Below, piece by piece: positions 1 to 7,621 of a stretch of 64,000 nucleotides of DNA. The notes under the pieces were generated by a model. That model searched no databases. It was not told the DNA's origin and worked only from the letters and a program-made list of their open reading frames with translations. This stretch comes from CAVQZC01 sp963718315 (GTDB lineage: Bacteria; Actinomycetota; Thermoleophilia; Gaiellales; JAICJC01): NCBI GenBank assembly GCA_963718315.1, contig CAVQZC010000012.1, positions 62,001 through 126,000 of the forward strand. The letters are read 5' to 3'. Each line of letters opens with the position of its first letter. Position 1 is the first letter of the stretch. Position numbers and translations under genes: made by a program.

Positions 1-216
1 TGTGGCGTGAATGCCGACGAGGCCTGGGGCGATTGGCGGGGGGCGCCCCTGGCCCGCGACGCAGACGGCCTGCTGACGGCGGCGCGGTTCGAGTACCCCG
101 AGTACTGGCGGTGGGCGCGCGTCGAGGTCGAGGACGTGCAGGGCCGGCGGGCGTGGGGCAACGCGTTCGAGCTGGCCGGCGAGCCCCCGGCGGCGACCGA
201 GTTCCCCGTCTACTGA
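1..216 (+). CDS. 3' end of a PHP/CehA-type metallohydrolase (partial)
   Basis: The reading frame is open to the left edge, so only the last 71 codons are present and the N-terminus is outside the window. The visible tail holds a segment reading WRWARVEVEDVQGRRAWGN followed by a short hydrophobic end. This resembles the C-terminal strand of CehA/McbA-like PHP metallohydrolases, which commonly end in a pattern like 'vRVev.D..GrrAWsNPi'. None of the metal-binding histidines or aspartates can be seen, so the family call rests on this tail alone. It could equally be another beta-rich C-terminal domain. Confidence 0.45.
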   Translation, partial: CGVNADEAWGDWRGAPLARDADGLLTAARFEYPEYWRWARVEVEDVQGRRAWGNAFELAGEPPAATEFPVY

Positions 217-252
217 CGCCGGCAGACTCCGCACATTTCCAGTTTGTGACAG

Positions 253-281
253 TTGACACGTAATCGCGTGCGGCGTAGTGT
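253..281 (+). promoter_or_regulatory. Sigma-70-like promoter for the papain-like gene
   Basis: A perfect -35 TTGACA (253-258) is separated by 17 bp from TAGTGT (276-281). Predicted transcription start is near 288, giving a leader of roughly 45 nt before the ATG at 332, which is preceded by a G-rich ribosome-binding stretch. Confidence 0.55.
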
Positions 282-331
282 CGTGTGCGGTGCTAAAGGC
301 CGGCACCGCATCTCGCTTGGGGGGTCCGAAC

Positions 332-1090
332 ATGGCTGGCACTGACGTGATGGTGGGCATGCTGGGCAAGCATCCGCCCAAGATCGACGTCCGCACGCTG
401 CGGATGGCGCGCTACATGAATACGACCGAGCTGCCACCCGCACCGCCGTCGCTTGATCTGACAACGAAGGTGAAAGAGTTCCCGATGTACGACAACGACA
501 AGATCGGCGACTGCACGTGTGCGGCTGCAGGGCACATGATCGAGATCTGGACGTCGCAGACGGCGCACCCGGACATGCCGACAGACCAGGAGATCCTTGC
601 GGCCTTCGACAAGGTCAAGATCGAGGGCCCGGACGGCGAAGAGGGCGCCAACGAGCTGGACGTGCTCAACTACTGGCAGTCGACCGGCATCGCGGGCGAC
701 ACGCTGGCGGCATTCGGCGCCCTCACCCGCACCGACCACACGCTGATGCAGCAGGCGGTGAACCTGTTCGCCGGCTCCTACATCGGCCTGTCGCTGCCGA
801 TCTCGGCGCAGCACCAGGACGTCTGGGACTTCAATGGGTCATACAGCGGCGACAACAAGCCGGGGTCATGGGGCGGCCACGCCGTCAACGTCTCCGGCTA
901 CGACGCAGAGACGGTGTCGTTCGTCACCTGGGGCATGGTCAAGAAGATGACCTGGCGGTTCTGGGACGCCTACTGCGACGAGGCGTATGCGCTGCTCTCG
1001 ATGGGCTGGTTCGACGGCTCGACAAAGGCGCCGAACGGCCTCGACATCGACGCTCTGCGGAAGGACCTGCAGGTGGCGACCGGCGGCTAG
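332..1090 (+). CDS. Papain-fold-like protein of unknown function
   Basis: A 252-residue protein from ATG 332. A longer frame opens at 278, but 332 follows a GGGGGG stretch and begins the conserved-looking part. Visible elements are a cysteine in IGDCTCAAAGHM near the first third, a histidine in WGGHAVNVSGYD in the second half, and FVTWG about 15 residues later. The order Cys, then GGHAV, then a Trp-Gly element is that of papain-like (C1/C39) cysteine peptidases, which is inference from motif order. There is no signal peptide, so it is probably cytoplasmic. The family occurs as 'hypothetical protein' in soil bacteria and I know of no tested function. It converges on the next gene and the two stop codons share one CTAG at 1087-1090. 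Confidence 0.7.
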   Translation: MAGTDVMVGMLGKHPPKIDVRTLRMARYMNTTELPPAPPSLDLTTKVKEFPMYDNDKIGDCTCAAAGHMIEIWTSQTAHPDMPTDQEILAAFDKVKIEGPDGEEGANELDVLNYWQSTGIAGDTLAAFGALTRTDHTLMQQAVNLFAGSYIGLSLPISAQHQDVWDFNGSYSGDNKPGSWGGHAVNVSGYDAETVSFVTWGMVKKMTWRFWDAYCDEAYALLSMGWFDGSTKAPNGLDIDALRKDLQVATGG

Positions 1091-2022
1091 CCGACCAGCT
1101 CGCCCATCAGCGCCACCGCGTCGAGGTCGCGGTGGTCGAGGTGCTGCAACATGATCCGGGTAACGCCGGCGGCCTCCATCTCGGCGAGGCGCTCGGCGGC
1201 CTGCTCGAGCGTGCCGAACACGCACTCGTCGCGGTACTTCTCGATCAGCTGAGGGCCGGTCGAGTCGGGGAAGTGCAGCGACGCAAGCCGTTCGGCGCGC
1301 TCCCGGAAGTCCGCCTCGTCGCGCCCCAGCAGGCAAGTGGTCATGACGGAGAGCACGAGCGAGCCCGGGTCGCGCCCGGCCTTCTCGCATCCCTCGTCGA
1401 GCGCCCGGCGAAGAGCGCGATGCCCGGCCACCTCACCCTCGGTGGTGTTGTACTCGTCGGCGAAGCGCACCGCCGCGGCGACCGTCCGCGGCTTGCCCGA
1501 GCCGCCGACGATCAGCGGCAGCCGCGCCTGCACCGGGCGCGGCAGGGCAGGGCAGCGATCGAGGGTGTAGTGGCGGCCGCTGAAGCTGAACTCGTCCTCG
1601 GTGAACTGGCCGTGAACGATCTCCAGCTGTTCCTCGAACAGCTCCATCCGCTGGCCCAGCGGCGGAAACGCGAACCCGAACGCCTCGTGCTCGAGCTCGT
1701 ACCAGCCGGCACCCAGCCCCAGCTCGGCGCGGCCGCCCGAGACGTGGTCGACCGTCACCGCACACTTGGCCAGAACTGACGGGTGGCGGAAGGTGGCGGG
1801 CGAGACCATGGTGCCGAGGCGCACGCGCTGGGTACGGGCCGCGATCGCCGCCAGCGTTGTCCATGCATCCAACGCGCCGCGACCAACGCGGCCGTCTCCC
1901 GACAGGTAGTGGTCGGACCGGAAGAGCCCCTCCAGGCCGGCTGCCTCGGAGGCGTCGGCCAGCGCCATCCAGTCGTCCCAGGTGACGTCTTCCTGGCCTT
2001 CGATCATCAGGCAGATGCGCAT
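1087..2022 (-). CDS. LLM-class (F420-dependent type) oxidoreductase
   Basis: 311 residues from ATG 2022. The sequence opens MRICLMIEGQEDVTWDDW and carries luciferase-like monooxygenase landmarks: DHYL after strand 2, RVRLGTMVSP, GWYELEHEAFGF and LPLIVGGSG. This is the TIM-barrel family whose actinobacterial members usually use coenzyme F420 and less often FMN. The substrate cannot be read from sequence. A longer open frame extends upstream, but it has no sensible protein sequence and would overlap the divergent cupin gene. A -10-like TAGATT (minus strand, 2031-2036) ends 8 nt before the start, suggesting a leaderless transcript. The gene is divergent from the cupin/one-carbon operon. Confidence 0.85.
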   Translation of the reverse strand: MRICLMIEGQEDVTWDDWMALADASEAAGLEGLFRSDHYLSGDGRVGRGALDAWTTLAAIAARTQRVRLGTMVSPATFRHPSVLAKCAVTVDHVSGGRAELGLGAGWYELEHEAFGFAFPPLGQRMELFEEQLEIVHGQFTEDEFSFSGRHYTLDRCPALPRPVQARLPLIVGGSGKPRTVAAAVRFADEYNTTEGEVAGHRALRRALDEGCEKAGRDPGSLVLSVMTTCLLGRDEADFRERAERLASLHFPDSTGPQLIEKYRDECVFGTLEQAAERLAEMEAAGVTRIMLQHLDHRDLDAVALMGELVG

Positions 2023-2030
2023 CGACGGGC

Positions 2031-2036
2031 AATCTA
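2031..2036 (-). promoter_or_regulatory. -10 element, leaderless LLM oxidoreductase transcript
   Basis: TAGATT on the minus strand ends 8 nt before ATG 2022. No Shine-Dalgarno sequence fits in between. Confidence 0.5.
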
Positions 2037-2078
2037 TCGCGCCCGGGATACCCTCCGGCACCACCACTGGAGGACGCG

Positions 2079-2438
2079 ATGACCCAACCGACCGTTGACG
2101 TGCTGGCCGCGGAGCTCGGGCCGCTCGGCCCGTGGCCTCCGAACGTGGCGCCGTTCTCGGGCACGCCGCATGCGTTCGGGCTGGAGCTGAGCGACGACGG
2201 GCACGTCCAGACCGGCATCTGGGAGTGCACGCCGGGCTCGTTTCCATCGCGGCGCGAAGGGATCTGCGAGCTGATGCACTTCGTGGCCGGGGACGCAACG
2301 ATCACCGACGCCGACGGAACGCAGCATGAGATCCGCCCTGGCGTGGTCCGCTTCTTCCCCGACGGCTGGTCGGGCACGTGGGAGATCCGCAAGACGGTTC
2401 GCAAGACCTACGCGATCGTCCGCACGGCGCCGCAATGA
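2079..2438 (+). CDS. Cupin-domain protein (ureidoglycine aminohydrolase-like cupin)
   Basis: A 119-residue single-domain cupin with a good GGAGG ribosome-binding site 5 nt before ATG 2079. The stretch ICELMHFVAGDATITDADG followed by GVVRFFPDGWSGTWEIR matches the DUF861/Cupin_3 type beta-barrel. These proteins are usually small enzymes or ligand binders of unknown substrate. The classical cupin metal histidines are mostly absent (one His in LMHF), so catalysis is doubtful. The stop codon overlaps the ATG of the following one-carbon enzyme, so the two are almost certainly co-transcribed and translationally coupled. Confidence 0.8.
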   Translation: MTQPTVDVLAAELGPLGPWPPNVAPFSGTPHAFGLELSDDGHVQTGIWECTPGSFPSRREGICELMHFVAGDATITDADGTQHEIRPGVVRFFPDGWSGTWEIRKTVRKTYAIVRTAPQ

Positions 2439-4258
2439 CCGCCGGGGAGCGGATCAGGCGGCAGATCCTGGTCGGCGACGGCGGCATGGGCTCGCTGCTC
2501 TCGCTGCGGGAGCCGAGCCTGAGCTGCCCCGAGGAGGCGAACCTGGCGGCGCCGGAGCAGGTGGTGGCGCTGCACACCGCGTTCATCCGCGCCGGCGCCG
2601 ATGTGATCCAGACCAACACCTACGGCGCGAACCGGGTCAAGCTCGCGGCTCACCGGCTGGACGACCGGTTCGAGGAGCTGAACGAGCTGGGTGCCAAGCT
2701 TGCCCGCGAGGCGCGGGAGGTCTCCGGCCGCGACGTGCTGCTGGCCGGGTCGATCGGCCCGCTGGGAGTCTCGGTGGAGGTGCTGGGTGCGAGCGCATCG
2801 GGCGCAGCCGCCCACTACGGCGAGCAGGCGGCAGTGCTGGCCGGACGCGGCGCCGACCTGATCGTGCTGGAGACGTTCTCGTCGCTGGCGGAGCTGGTCA
2901 CTGCCTGCGCGGCCGTCCGGGCCGCCTGCGCGCTGCCGGTGGCCGCGGAGCTGACGGTGGGCGACGACGGCGAGACGATCACCGGCGACGGCGGGCGCGA
3001 GGCGGCCGAGGCTCTGGCCGCCGCCGGGGCCGACGCGATCGGGATCAACTGCAGCCTCGGCCCTCAGTCGGCGCTCGCCGGGCTCCGCGACCTGCGGCGG
3101 CCGGACGGGCCGCCGCTGTGGGTCCAGCCCAACGCGGGCATGCCGCTGTACGCCGGCGGGCGCGTCCAGTACCCGGACGTCAGCGAGGAGTACTTCGCCG
3201 AGTTCGCCGCCCAGGCCCTGGCGTTGGGGGCGCGCCTGGTCGGCGGGTGCTGCGGCACCCAGCCGGCACAGATCGCCGCGGTGCGGCGGGCGGTCGACGA
3301 GCACCGGGCGCCGTCGATCGCCTTCTCCGCTCGCGAGCCCGCCGCCCAGGCGCCGCCGCCGCCGGCGCTGACTGGGGACGGTAACCTCGCCTCGCGGCTG
3401 GCCGCCGGCGAGTGGGTGGTCTCGGTCGAGCTCGACCCGCCCAAGGGCGCAAACCTCGAGCGGCTGACGCGTGTCGCCCGTGGCATCCGCGACTCCGGCC
3501 TGGTCGACGTCTTCGACGTCAACGACAACCCGCTGGCGCGTGCGCGGATGAGCTCCCTGATGACCTCGATGCTCCTGCAGCAGTCGCTGGGCGTCGAGAC
3601 GATCCCGCACCTGACTCCGCGTGACAGCTCGGTGCGCGGGTTGGAATCGCAGCTGCTGGGCGCGCACGCGACGGGCATCCGCAACCTGCTGGCCGTGACC
3701 GGCGACTACCCGACGCCCGGCGACCAGGGCGGGTCGGACGCGGTCTACCAGGTCGACTCGATCGGACTGGTCGAGATCGCGGCCGCGCTGAACGCCGGCC
3801 GCGACCACTCGGGGAAGGCGATCGACGCGCCGACCGGGTTCTGCATCGGCGTCGCCGTCAACCCGACCGCCGATGACCTCGACGCCGAGCTGGAGCGATT
3901 CCGGCGCAAGATCGCCGCCGGCGCGCAGTTCGCCATGACCCAGGTGCTGTTCGACCTGGGTCCGCTTCGCGACCTTGTGCAGCAGCTCGGGGGGCGGAGC
4001 CCGGTGCCGCTGCTGGTCGGTCTGTGGCCGGTCACCAGCCACGCGCTGGCCCTGCGCCTGCATCACGAGGTGCCGGGGATCACCATCCCGGAGGCGGTTC
4101 TGGACCGCTTCGCGCAGGCCGGCGCCGGCGTTGCCGGCGAAGGCGTCGCCGTCTCCCGTGACCTGCTCGCCGAGGCGCGGGAGCTGGTCGCCGGCGCCTA
4201 CCTGGTGCCGCCCTTCGGTCAGCCCGAGCTGGTGCTCGAGGTGCTGGCCGACGGCTGA
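2435..4258 (+). CDS. Bifunctional homocysteine S-methyltransferase / methylenetetrahydrofolate reductase
   Basis: 607 residues from ATG 2435, which overlaps the cupin stop. Residues about 1-290 are a cobalamin-independent homocysteine S-methyltransferase barrel. It has DGGMGS at the N-terminus, QTNTYGANR, and the zinc-binding cysteines in GINCS and GGCCGT. Residues about 320-600 are a MetF-type methylenetetrahydrofolate reductase barrel, with VSVELDPPKG, DVNDNP, RGLESQLLGAHA, NLLAVTGDYP and AQFAMTQVLFD. This architecture is known from Bacillus YitJ and is common in Thermoleophilia. It would make methyl-THF and supply methionine synthesis, although the methyl donor of the first domain (S-methylmethionine, betaine or other) is not settled by sequence. 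All expected motifs are present and the frame is intact. Confidence 0.92.
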   Translation: MTAGERIRRQILVGDGGMGSLLSLREPSLSCPEEANLAAPEQVVALHTAFIRAGADVIQTNTYGANRVKLAAHRLDDRFEELNELGAKLAREAREVSGRDVLLAGSIGPLGVSVEVLGASASGAAAHYGEQAAVLAGRGADLIVLETFSSLAELVTACAAVRAACALPVAAELTVGDDGETITGDGGREAAEALAAAGADAIGINCSLGPQSALAGLRDLRRPDGPPLWVQPNAGMPLYAGGRVQYPDVSEEYFAEFAAQALALGARLVGGCCGTQPAQIAAVRRAVDEHRAPSIAFSAREPAAQAPPPPALTGDGNLASRLAAGEWVVSVELDPPKGANLERLTRVARGIRDSGLVDVFDVNDNPLARARMSSLMTSMLLQQSLGVETIPHLTPRDSSVRGLESQLLGAHATGIRNLLAVTGDYPTPGDQGGSDAVYQVDSIGLVEIAAALNAGRDHSGKAIDAPTGFCIGVAVNPTADDLDAELERFRRKIAAGAQFAMTQVLFDLGPLRDLVQQLGGRSPVPLLVGLWPVTSHALALRLHHEVPGITIPEAVLDRFAQAGAGVAGEGVAVSRDLLAEARELVAGAYLVPPFGQPELVLEVLADG

Positions 4259-4260
4259 GG

Positions 4261-4995
4261 TCAGACCCGCCGGGTGTCGCGCTGGTAGGCGCGGCCTGCC
4301 AGCGCCGCCAGCGCGACGGCCCATACGCCGACCGTGATCCAGCCGCGCGCGGGCCATCCACCGCCGCCCAGCGCGACGTGGCTGGCCTGCACCAGCCAGT
4401 AGGACGGCAGGAACTTCGCGATGTCTCCGAACGTCCCGTTGCCGACCGGGAACCAGGCGCCGCCCAGGATCGCGAACAGCGCGGTAGCGCCGCCGACTGC
4501 GGGGCTGATGGAGTCGGCCGTCAGGAGGTGCCCGAGGAGGATGCCGAGGGCAACGAACGGCACCAGCCCGATCACGATGTACCCGGTCATCGTCATCCAG
4601 TCGTGGGCCGCGAGGCGAACGCCAAGGGTGGTTCCGGCGACGTAGAGCAGCAGCAGCGCGAGGCCGGCCGTGAGGTAGGCCGTCAGCACCTTGGCGCGGA
4701 AGTAGCCACGCGTGGTCAGCGGCGTCAGCCGGAGTTGGCGGTTCCACCCGACCTGGCGCTCGGCGGCGATCCGCACGCCGGCCGAGATGACGGCGCTCAT
4801 GGTGGCGAACGCTCCCATCCCGACCATGTAGTACAGCGGCGCTGAGAGGCCGGTTCCGATCAGGTCCGTGTTGTGCCGCTGCGGGGCGGCGATCAGGTAG
4901 TACATGACCAGCGGGAACAGCAGGGCGAGAAAGAAGAAGCGACGGTTGCGGAGCGTACGCAGCAGCTCGAACTTGGTGTAGGTCGCGTATCTCAC
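4261..4995 (-). CDS. ABC-2 type transporter permease
   Basis: 244 residues with about six hydrophobic segments, beginning MRYATYTKFELLRTLRNRRFFFLALLF as typical ABC-2 permeases do. It ends 3 bp from the convergent one-carbon gene with no terminator between them. Its ATG overlaps the stop of the ATPase gene by 4 bp (4992-4995), so the two form one exporter operon. The family exports drugs, lipids or polysaccharides; the cargo is unknown. Confidence 0.87.
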   Translation of the reverse strand: MRYATYTKFELLRTLRNRRFFFLALLFPLVMYYLIAAPQRHNTDLIGTGLSAPLYYMVGMGAFATMSAVISAGVRIAAERQVGWNRQLRLTPLTTRGYFRAKVLTAYLTAGLALLLLYVAGTTLGVRLAAHDWMTMTGYIVIGLVPFVALGILLGHLLTADSISPAVGGATALFAILGGAWFPVGNGTFGDIAKFLPSYWLVQASHVALGGGGWPARGWITVGVWAVALAALAGRAYQRDTRRV

Positions 4996-5933
4996 CGAGC
5001 TTCCTCGTCCTCGACGCCGGTGAGCTGGAGGAATGCCGCCTCGAGCCCGGCGCCGGTGATCTCGATGTCGCTCGCCGACGGGTAGCGGTCGAGCAGCGCT
5101 CGGATGGCCGCATCCGAGTCGGAGCAGTGCAGCGTGATCGCCGCGCCACGCCGGTCGGCATCGCTGACGCCCGGCAGCGTTGCCAGGTCGGAAACGGGCA
5201 CCTCCGGCAGCGTTGCCCGGATGGTGCGGATGCTGACCATCGCCTTGATCTCGGTCGGCGGCCCGTCGGCGACGACGTGCCCGTGGGCCATCACCACCAC
5301 CCGGTCGGCGTTGGCGTCGGCCTCCTCCAGGTAGTGGGTGGCGAACAGCACCGTCCTCCCGCGGGCCGCGAAGTCGCGCATCGTCGTCCAGAACGCGTGG
5401 CGGCCCTCGACGTCCATCGCCACGGTCGGCTCGTCGAGCACCAGCAGCTCGGGGTTGCTGACCAGGGCAACGGCGAATCGGACGCGCTGCGTCTGACCGC
5501 CGGACAGCTTCTGCGTGCGGCGGTTCGCGATGTCCGAGATGCCGGTCAGGTGCAGCACCTCGTCCACCTTGAGCGGGCGCGGGTACAGCGAGGCCATCAT
5601 CGTCACCAGCTCGCGGACGCTGAGGTCGCGGAGCACGGCGCCGGTCTGGAGCATCGCGCCCACCGCGCCGTCCTTGACAGCGTTCGCCGGCGTGCGCCCG
5701 AAGACCGTGACCTGTCCGTGGTCAGGCTCGAGCAGGCCGAGCATCATGTCGATCGTGGTCGACTTGCCGGCCCCGTTGGGGCCAAGCAGAGCGACCGTCT
5801 CACCGGCCGCGATGGACACGTCGATCCCGCGCACGGCATGCACCGGCCCCTCCGGTCCGCGAAACGACTTCGTAAGGCCGGTCAGCGTCACCCCGCCGGC
5901 GGTGACCGTCCCGGTGTCCGTCGCCTGACTCAT
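4992..5933 (-). CDS. ABC transporter ATP-binding protein (ABC-2 exporter, drug/multidrug type)
   Basis: 313 residues from ATG 5933. Canonical motifs are all present: Walker A GPNGAGKST, Q-loop region LQTGAVLRDLSV, signature LSGGQTQRV, Walker B LLVLDEP and the H-loop FATHYLEEAD. The C-terminal 80 residues form the usual DrrA-type tail. Open frame continues upstream of 5933, but that part is low-complexity basic sequence and unlike any ABC protein, so I start at MSQATD. It partners with the permease immediately downstream. The minus-strand leader lies in a 267-bp gap with no recognisable promoter of high quality. Confidence 0.9.
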   Translation of the reverse strand: MSQATDTGTVTAGGVTLTGLTKSFRGPEGPVHAVRGIDVSIAAGETVALLGPNGAGKSTTIDMMLGLLEPDHGQVTVFGRTPANAVKDGAVGAMLQTGAVLRDLSVRELVTMMASLYPRPLKVDEVLHLTGISDIANRRTQKLSGGQTQRVRFAVALVSNPELLVLDEPTVAMDVEGRHAFWTTMRDFAARGRTVLFATHYLEEADANADRVVVMAHGHVVADGPPTEIKAMVSIRTIRATLPEVPVSDLATLPGVSDADRRGAAITLHCSDSDAAIRALLDRYPSASDIEITGAGLEAAFLQLTGVEDEEAR

Positions 5934-6200
5934 CGCTGCACTGATAGCACTTCTCTTCCTGAGTGCGGTTGGCACACCTCGGCGAAGGGCTTGTGGGCGC
6001 GGGGCGGATGTGGCGCTGGGGGTGGTGGACGTCGCCGCCACCCTTGAAAGGCGGCGCCGCCCACACCGCGAGGGCGTTTCGGCTGCCAGGCTGAGGAAGG
6101 GCGGGCGGTACCGCGACTGCCCCGCCCGGCCACCCAGCACCCGCACACTCCCCCGCTGGCACCAGGAACGCAGCTAGCTGGCGCGGGTAGCATCCCCGCC
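5934..6200. other. 267-bp divergent intergenic region
   Basis: Lies between the ABC ATPase (minus) and the nitroreductase (plus). It contains GGCGGCGCCGCC, a perfect 12-bp palindrome near 6052, and several G/C-rich short repeats. The plus-strand -10 TAGCAT (6188-6193) lies at its right end. I see no credible ORF or structured RNA. Confidence 0.4.
6188..6193 (+). promoter_or_regulatory. -10 element, leaderless nitroreductase transcript
   Basis: TAGCAT ends 7 nt before ATG 6201 and no ribosome-binding site intervenes. Confidence 0.5.
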
Positions 6201-6818
6201 ATGACCCACCTGGGGCTCAGCGCGGACGAGGTGCTCTCCACCACACGCTCGGTGCGGCGCCGGCTCGACCTGGAGCGGCCCGTCGACCCGGAGCTGATCG
6301 ACGAGTGCCTGCGGCTCGCGGTACAGGCGCCGACCAGCGAGGGCCACGAGAACTGGCACTTCGTGGTCGTCACCGACCCCGAGCAGCGGCGCGCGCTCGG
6401 CGACTGCTATCGCGCCGCCTGGGCGGACTACCTCAACGAGCCACCGCCGACCGAGGAGATCCCGGACGAGCCGCGCAGCCGCTGGTTCGCGCGGATCATC
6501 CACGAGGTGCCGGTGATGGTGCTGCCCTGCATCGAGGGCCGGCCGGAGGGAGGATCGTCCGGCGACCTGGCCGCCCTCTACGGCTCGATCGTCCAGGCCG
6601 GCTGGAGCTTCCAGCTGGCGGCACGCGAGCGCGGCCTGGGCTCCGTCTGGACGACCTTCCACCTCGACTACGAGCAGCGCGCCGCCGAGGCGCTCGGGAT
6701 CCCCTACGACAGCGTCACCCAGGTTGCCCTGATCCCGGTCGCGCACACTCTCGGCACCAGCTTCAAGCCTGGCCGCCGCCGTCCGATGTCCGAGGTCGTC
6801 CACCGCGACCGCTGGTGA
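6201..6818 (+). CDS. Nitroreductase family FMN protein
   Basis: 205 residues. The N-terminal TTRSVRRRLDLERPVDPEL followed by AVQAPTSEGHENWHFVVV is the FMN-phosphate-binding region of the nitroreductase fold. The C-terminal half includes QAGWSFQLAARERGLGSVWT, the usual second FMN-contacting stretch, and ends PGRRRPMSEVVHRDRW. Enzymes of this family reduce nitro compounds, quinones or flavins with NAD(P)H as homodimers; the real substrate is unknown. The stop codon overlaps the ATG of the DUF1684 gene (TGATG at 6816-6820), so the two are co-translated. Confidence 0.88.
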   Translation: MTHLGLSADEVLSTTRSVRRRLDLERPVDPELIDECLRLAVQAPTSEGHENWHFVVVTDPEQRRALGDCYRAAWADYLNEPPPTEEIPDEPRSRWFARIIHEVPVMVLPCIEGRPEGGSSGDLAALYGSIVQAGWSFQLAARERGLGSVWTTFHLDYEQRAAEALGIPYDSVTQVALIPVAHTLGTSFKPGRRRPMSEVVHRDRW

Positions 6819-7474
6819 TGCCGATCCAGACAACGAGCATCGGCGAGCTCGACCTGCTGGGCTGGAAGCGCACCATCTTCGAGCTCTACGCCGCGATCCG
6901 TGCGGACGACTCGCCGGAGTCCGCCTGGCTGCGGTGGCGCGACACCCGCGACGGGCTCGTCCGCGACCACCCCTGCTCGCCGCTGACCCCGGCCCAGCGA
7001 GGGGCGTTCCGGGCCCTCCCCTACTACCCGTACGATCCCGCCCTGCGGGTGCTCGCTACCGCAGTCCCGGCAGACAACGCGGACGTACAGATCGGCACCA
7101 GCACCGGCGAGCCCTACCGCTTCACCCGGTTCGCCCACGCCGAGTTCGAGCTGCATGGCCACCCGCAGCGGCTCGCCCTCTACTGGCTGACCGGTTACGG
7201 CGGCGGCATCTTCCTGCCGTTCGCCGACGCGACCAACGGTGCGGCCACCTACGGCGCCGGCCGCTACCTGCTGGACACGGTCAAGGGATCCGACCTCGGG
7301 GAGCAGAACGGCCGGCTCGTGCTCGACTTCAACTTCGCCTACAACCCGTCGTGCTCGTACGACCCGGTCTGGACCTGCCCGCTGCCGCCGCCCGAGAATC
7401 GGCTCGACCTTCCGATCGAGGCCGGCGAGCTCGCCTATCCCGCCGCCGACGTCATCCCAGCAGCGTCGCCATAG
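6818..7474 (+). CDS. DUF1684 domain protein
   Basis: 218 residues from ATG 6818, coupled to the nitroreductase by a 1-bp overlap. Diagnostic DUF1684 features are present: LLGWKRTIFELYAAIR near the N-terminus, RDHPCSPLT followed by YYPYDPALRV, the segment GGIFLPFADATNGAATYGAG, and the C-terminal NFAYNPSCSYDPVWTCPLPPPEN. The family is a widespread beta-rich protein of unknown function, and the conserved FNFAYNPSCAY box may bind a ligand. There is no signal peptide. Pairing with a nitroreductase could point to a small redox unit, but that is only inference. Confidence 0.88.
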   Translation: MPIQTTSIGELDLLGWKRTIFELYAAIRADDSPESAWLRWRDTRDGLVRDHPCSPLTPAQRGAFRALPYYPYDPALRVLATAVPADNADVQIGTSTGEPYRFTRFAHAEFELHGHPQRLALYWLTGYGGGIFLPFADATNGAATYGAGRYLLDTVKGSDLGEQNGRLVLDFNFAYNPSCSYDPVWTCPLPPPENRLDLPIEAGELAYPAADVIPAASP

Positions 7475-7512
7475 CGCCAACCAGCCGCGCCCCTGCCCAC
7501 AGCCGGTCGACG

Positions 7513-7555
7513 TTGACCCCAGCTGCTGCGGCTGCATTCCTGACGAACCGTCAGG
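7513..7555 (+). promoter_or_regulatory. Candidate promoter with 17-bp palindromic operator before the amine dehydrogenase
   Basis: TTGACC (7513-7518) and a weak ATTCCT (7536-7541) are 17 bp apart. A perfect palindrome, CCTGACGAACCGTCAGG (7539-7555), has 7-bp arms around AAC and covers the -10 and the predicted start site. This spacing and symmetry are typical of TetR-family operators; position implies repression. Confidence 0.5.
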
Positions 7556-7621
7556 GATTGGATCTGCAGAAGTGCCATGAGTGCGGCAAGATGAACCGCT
7601 ACCAACGGCGAAAGAGAGTCC

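Noticed and set aside
2408..5161. Open frame of more than 900 codons on the minus strand
   Set aside because: It is antisense to the one-carbon enzyme and out of phase with the real ABC genes; composition is Arg/Pro/Ala noise caused by high GC, with no recognisable motif.
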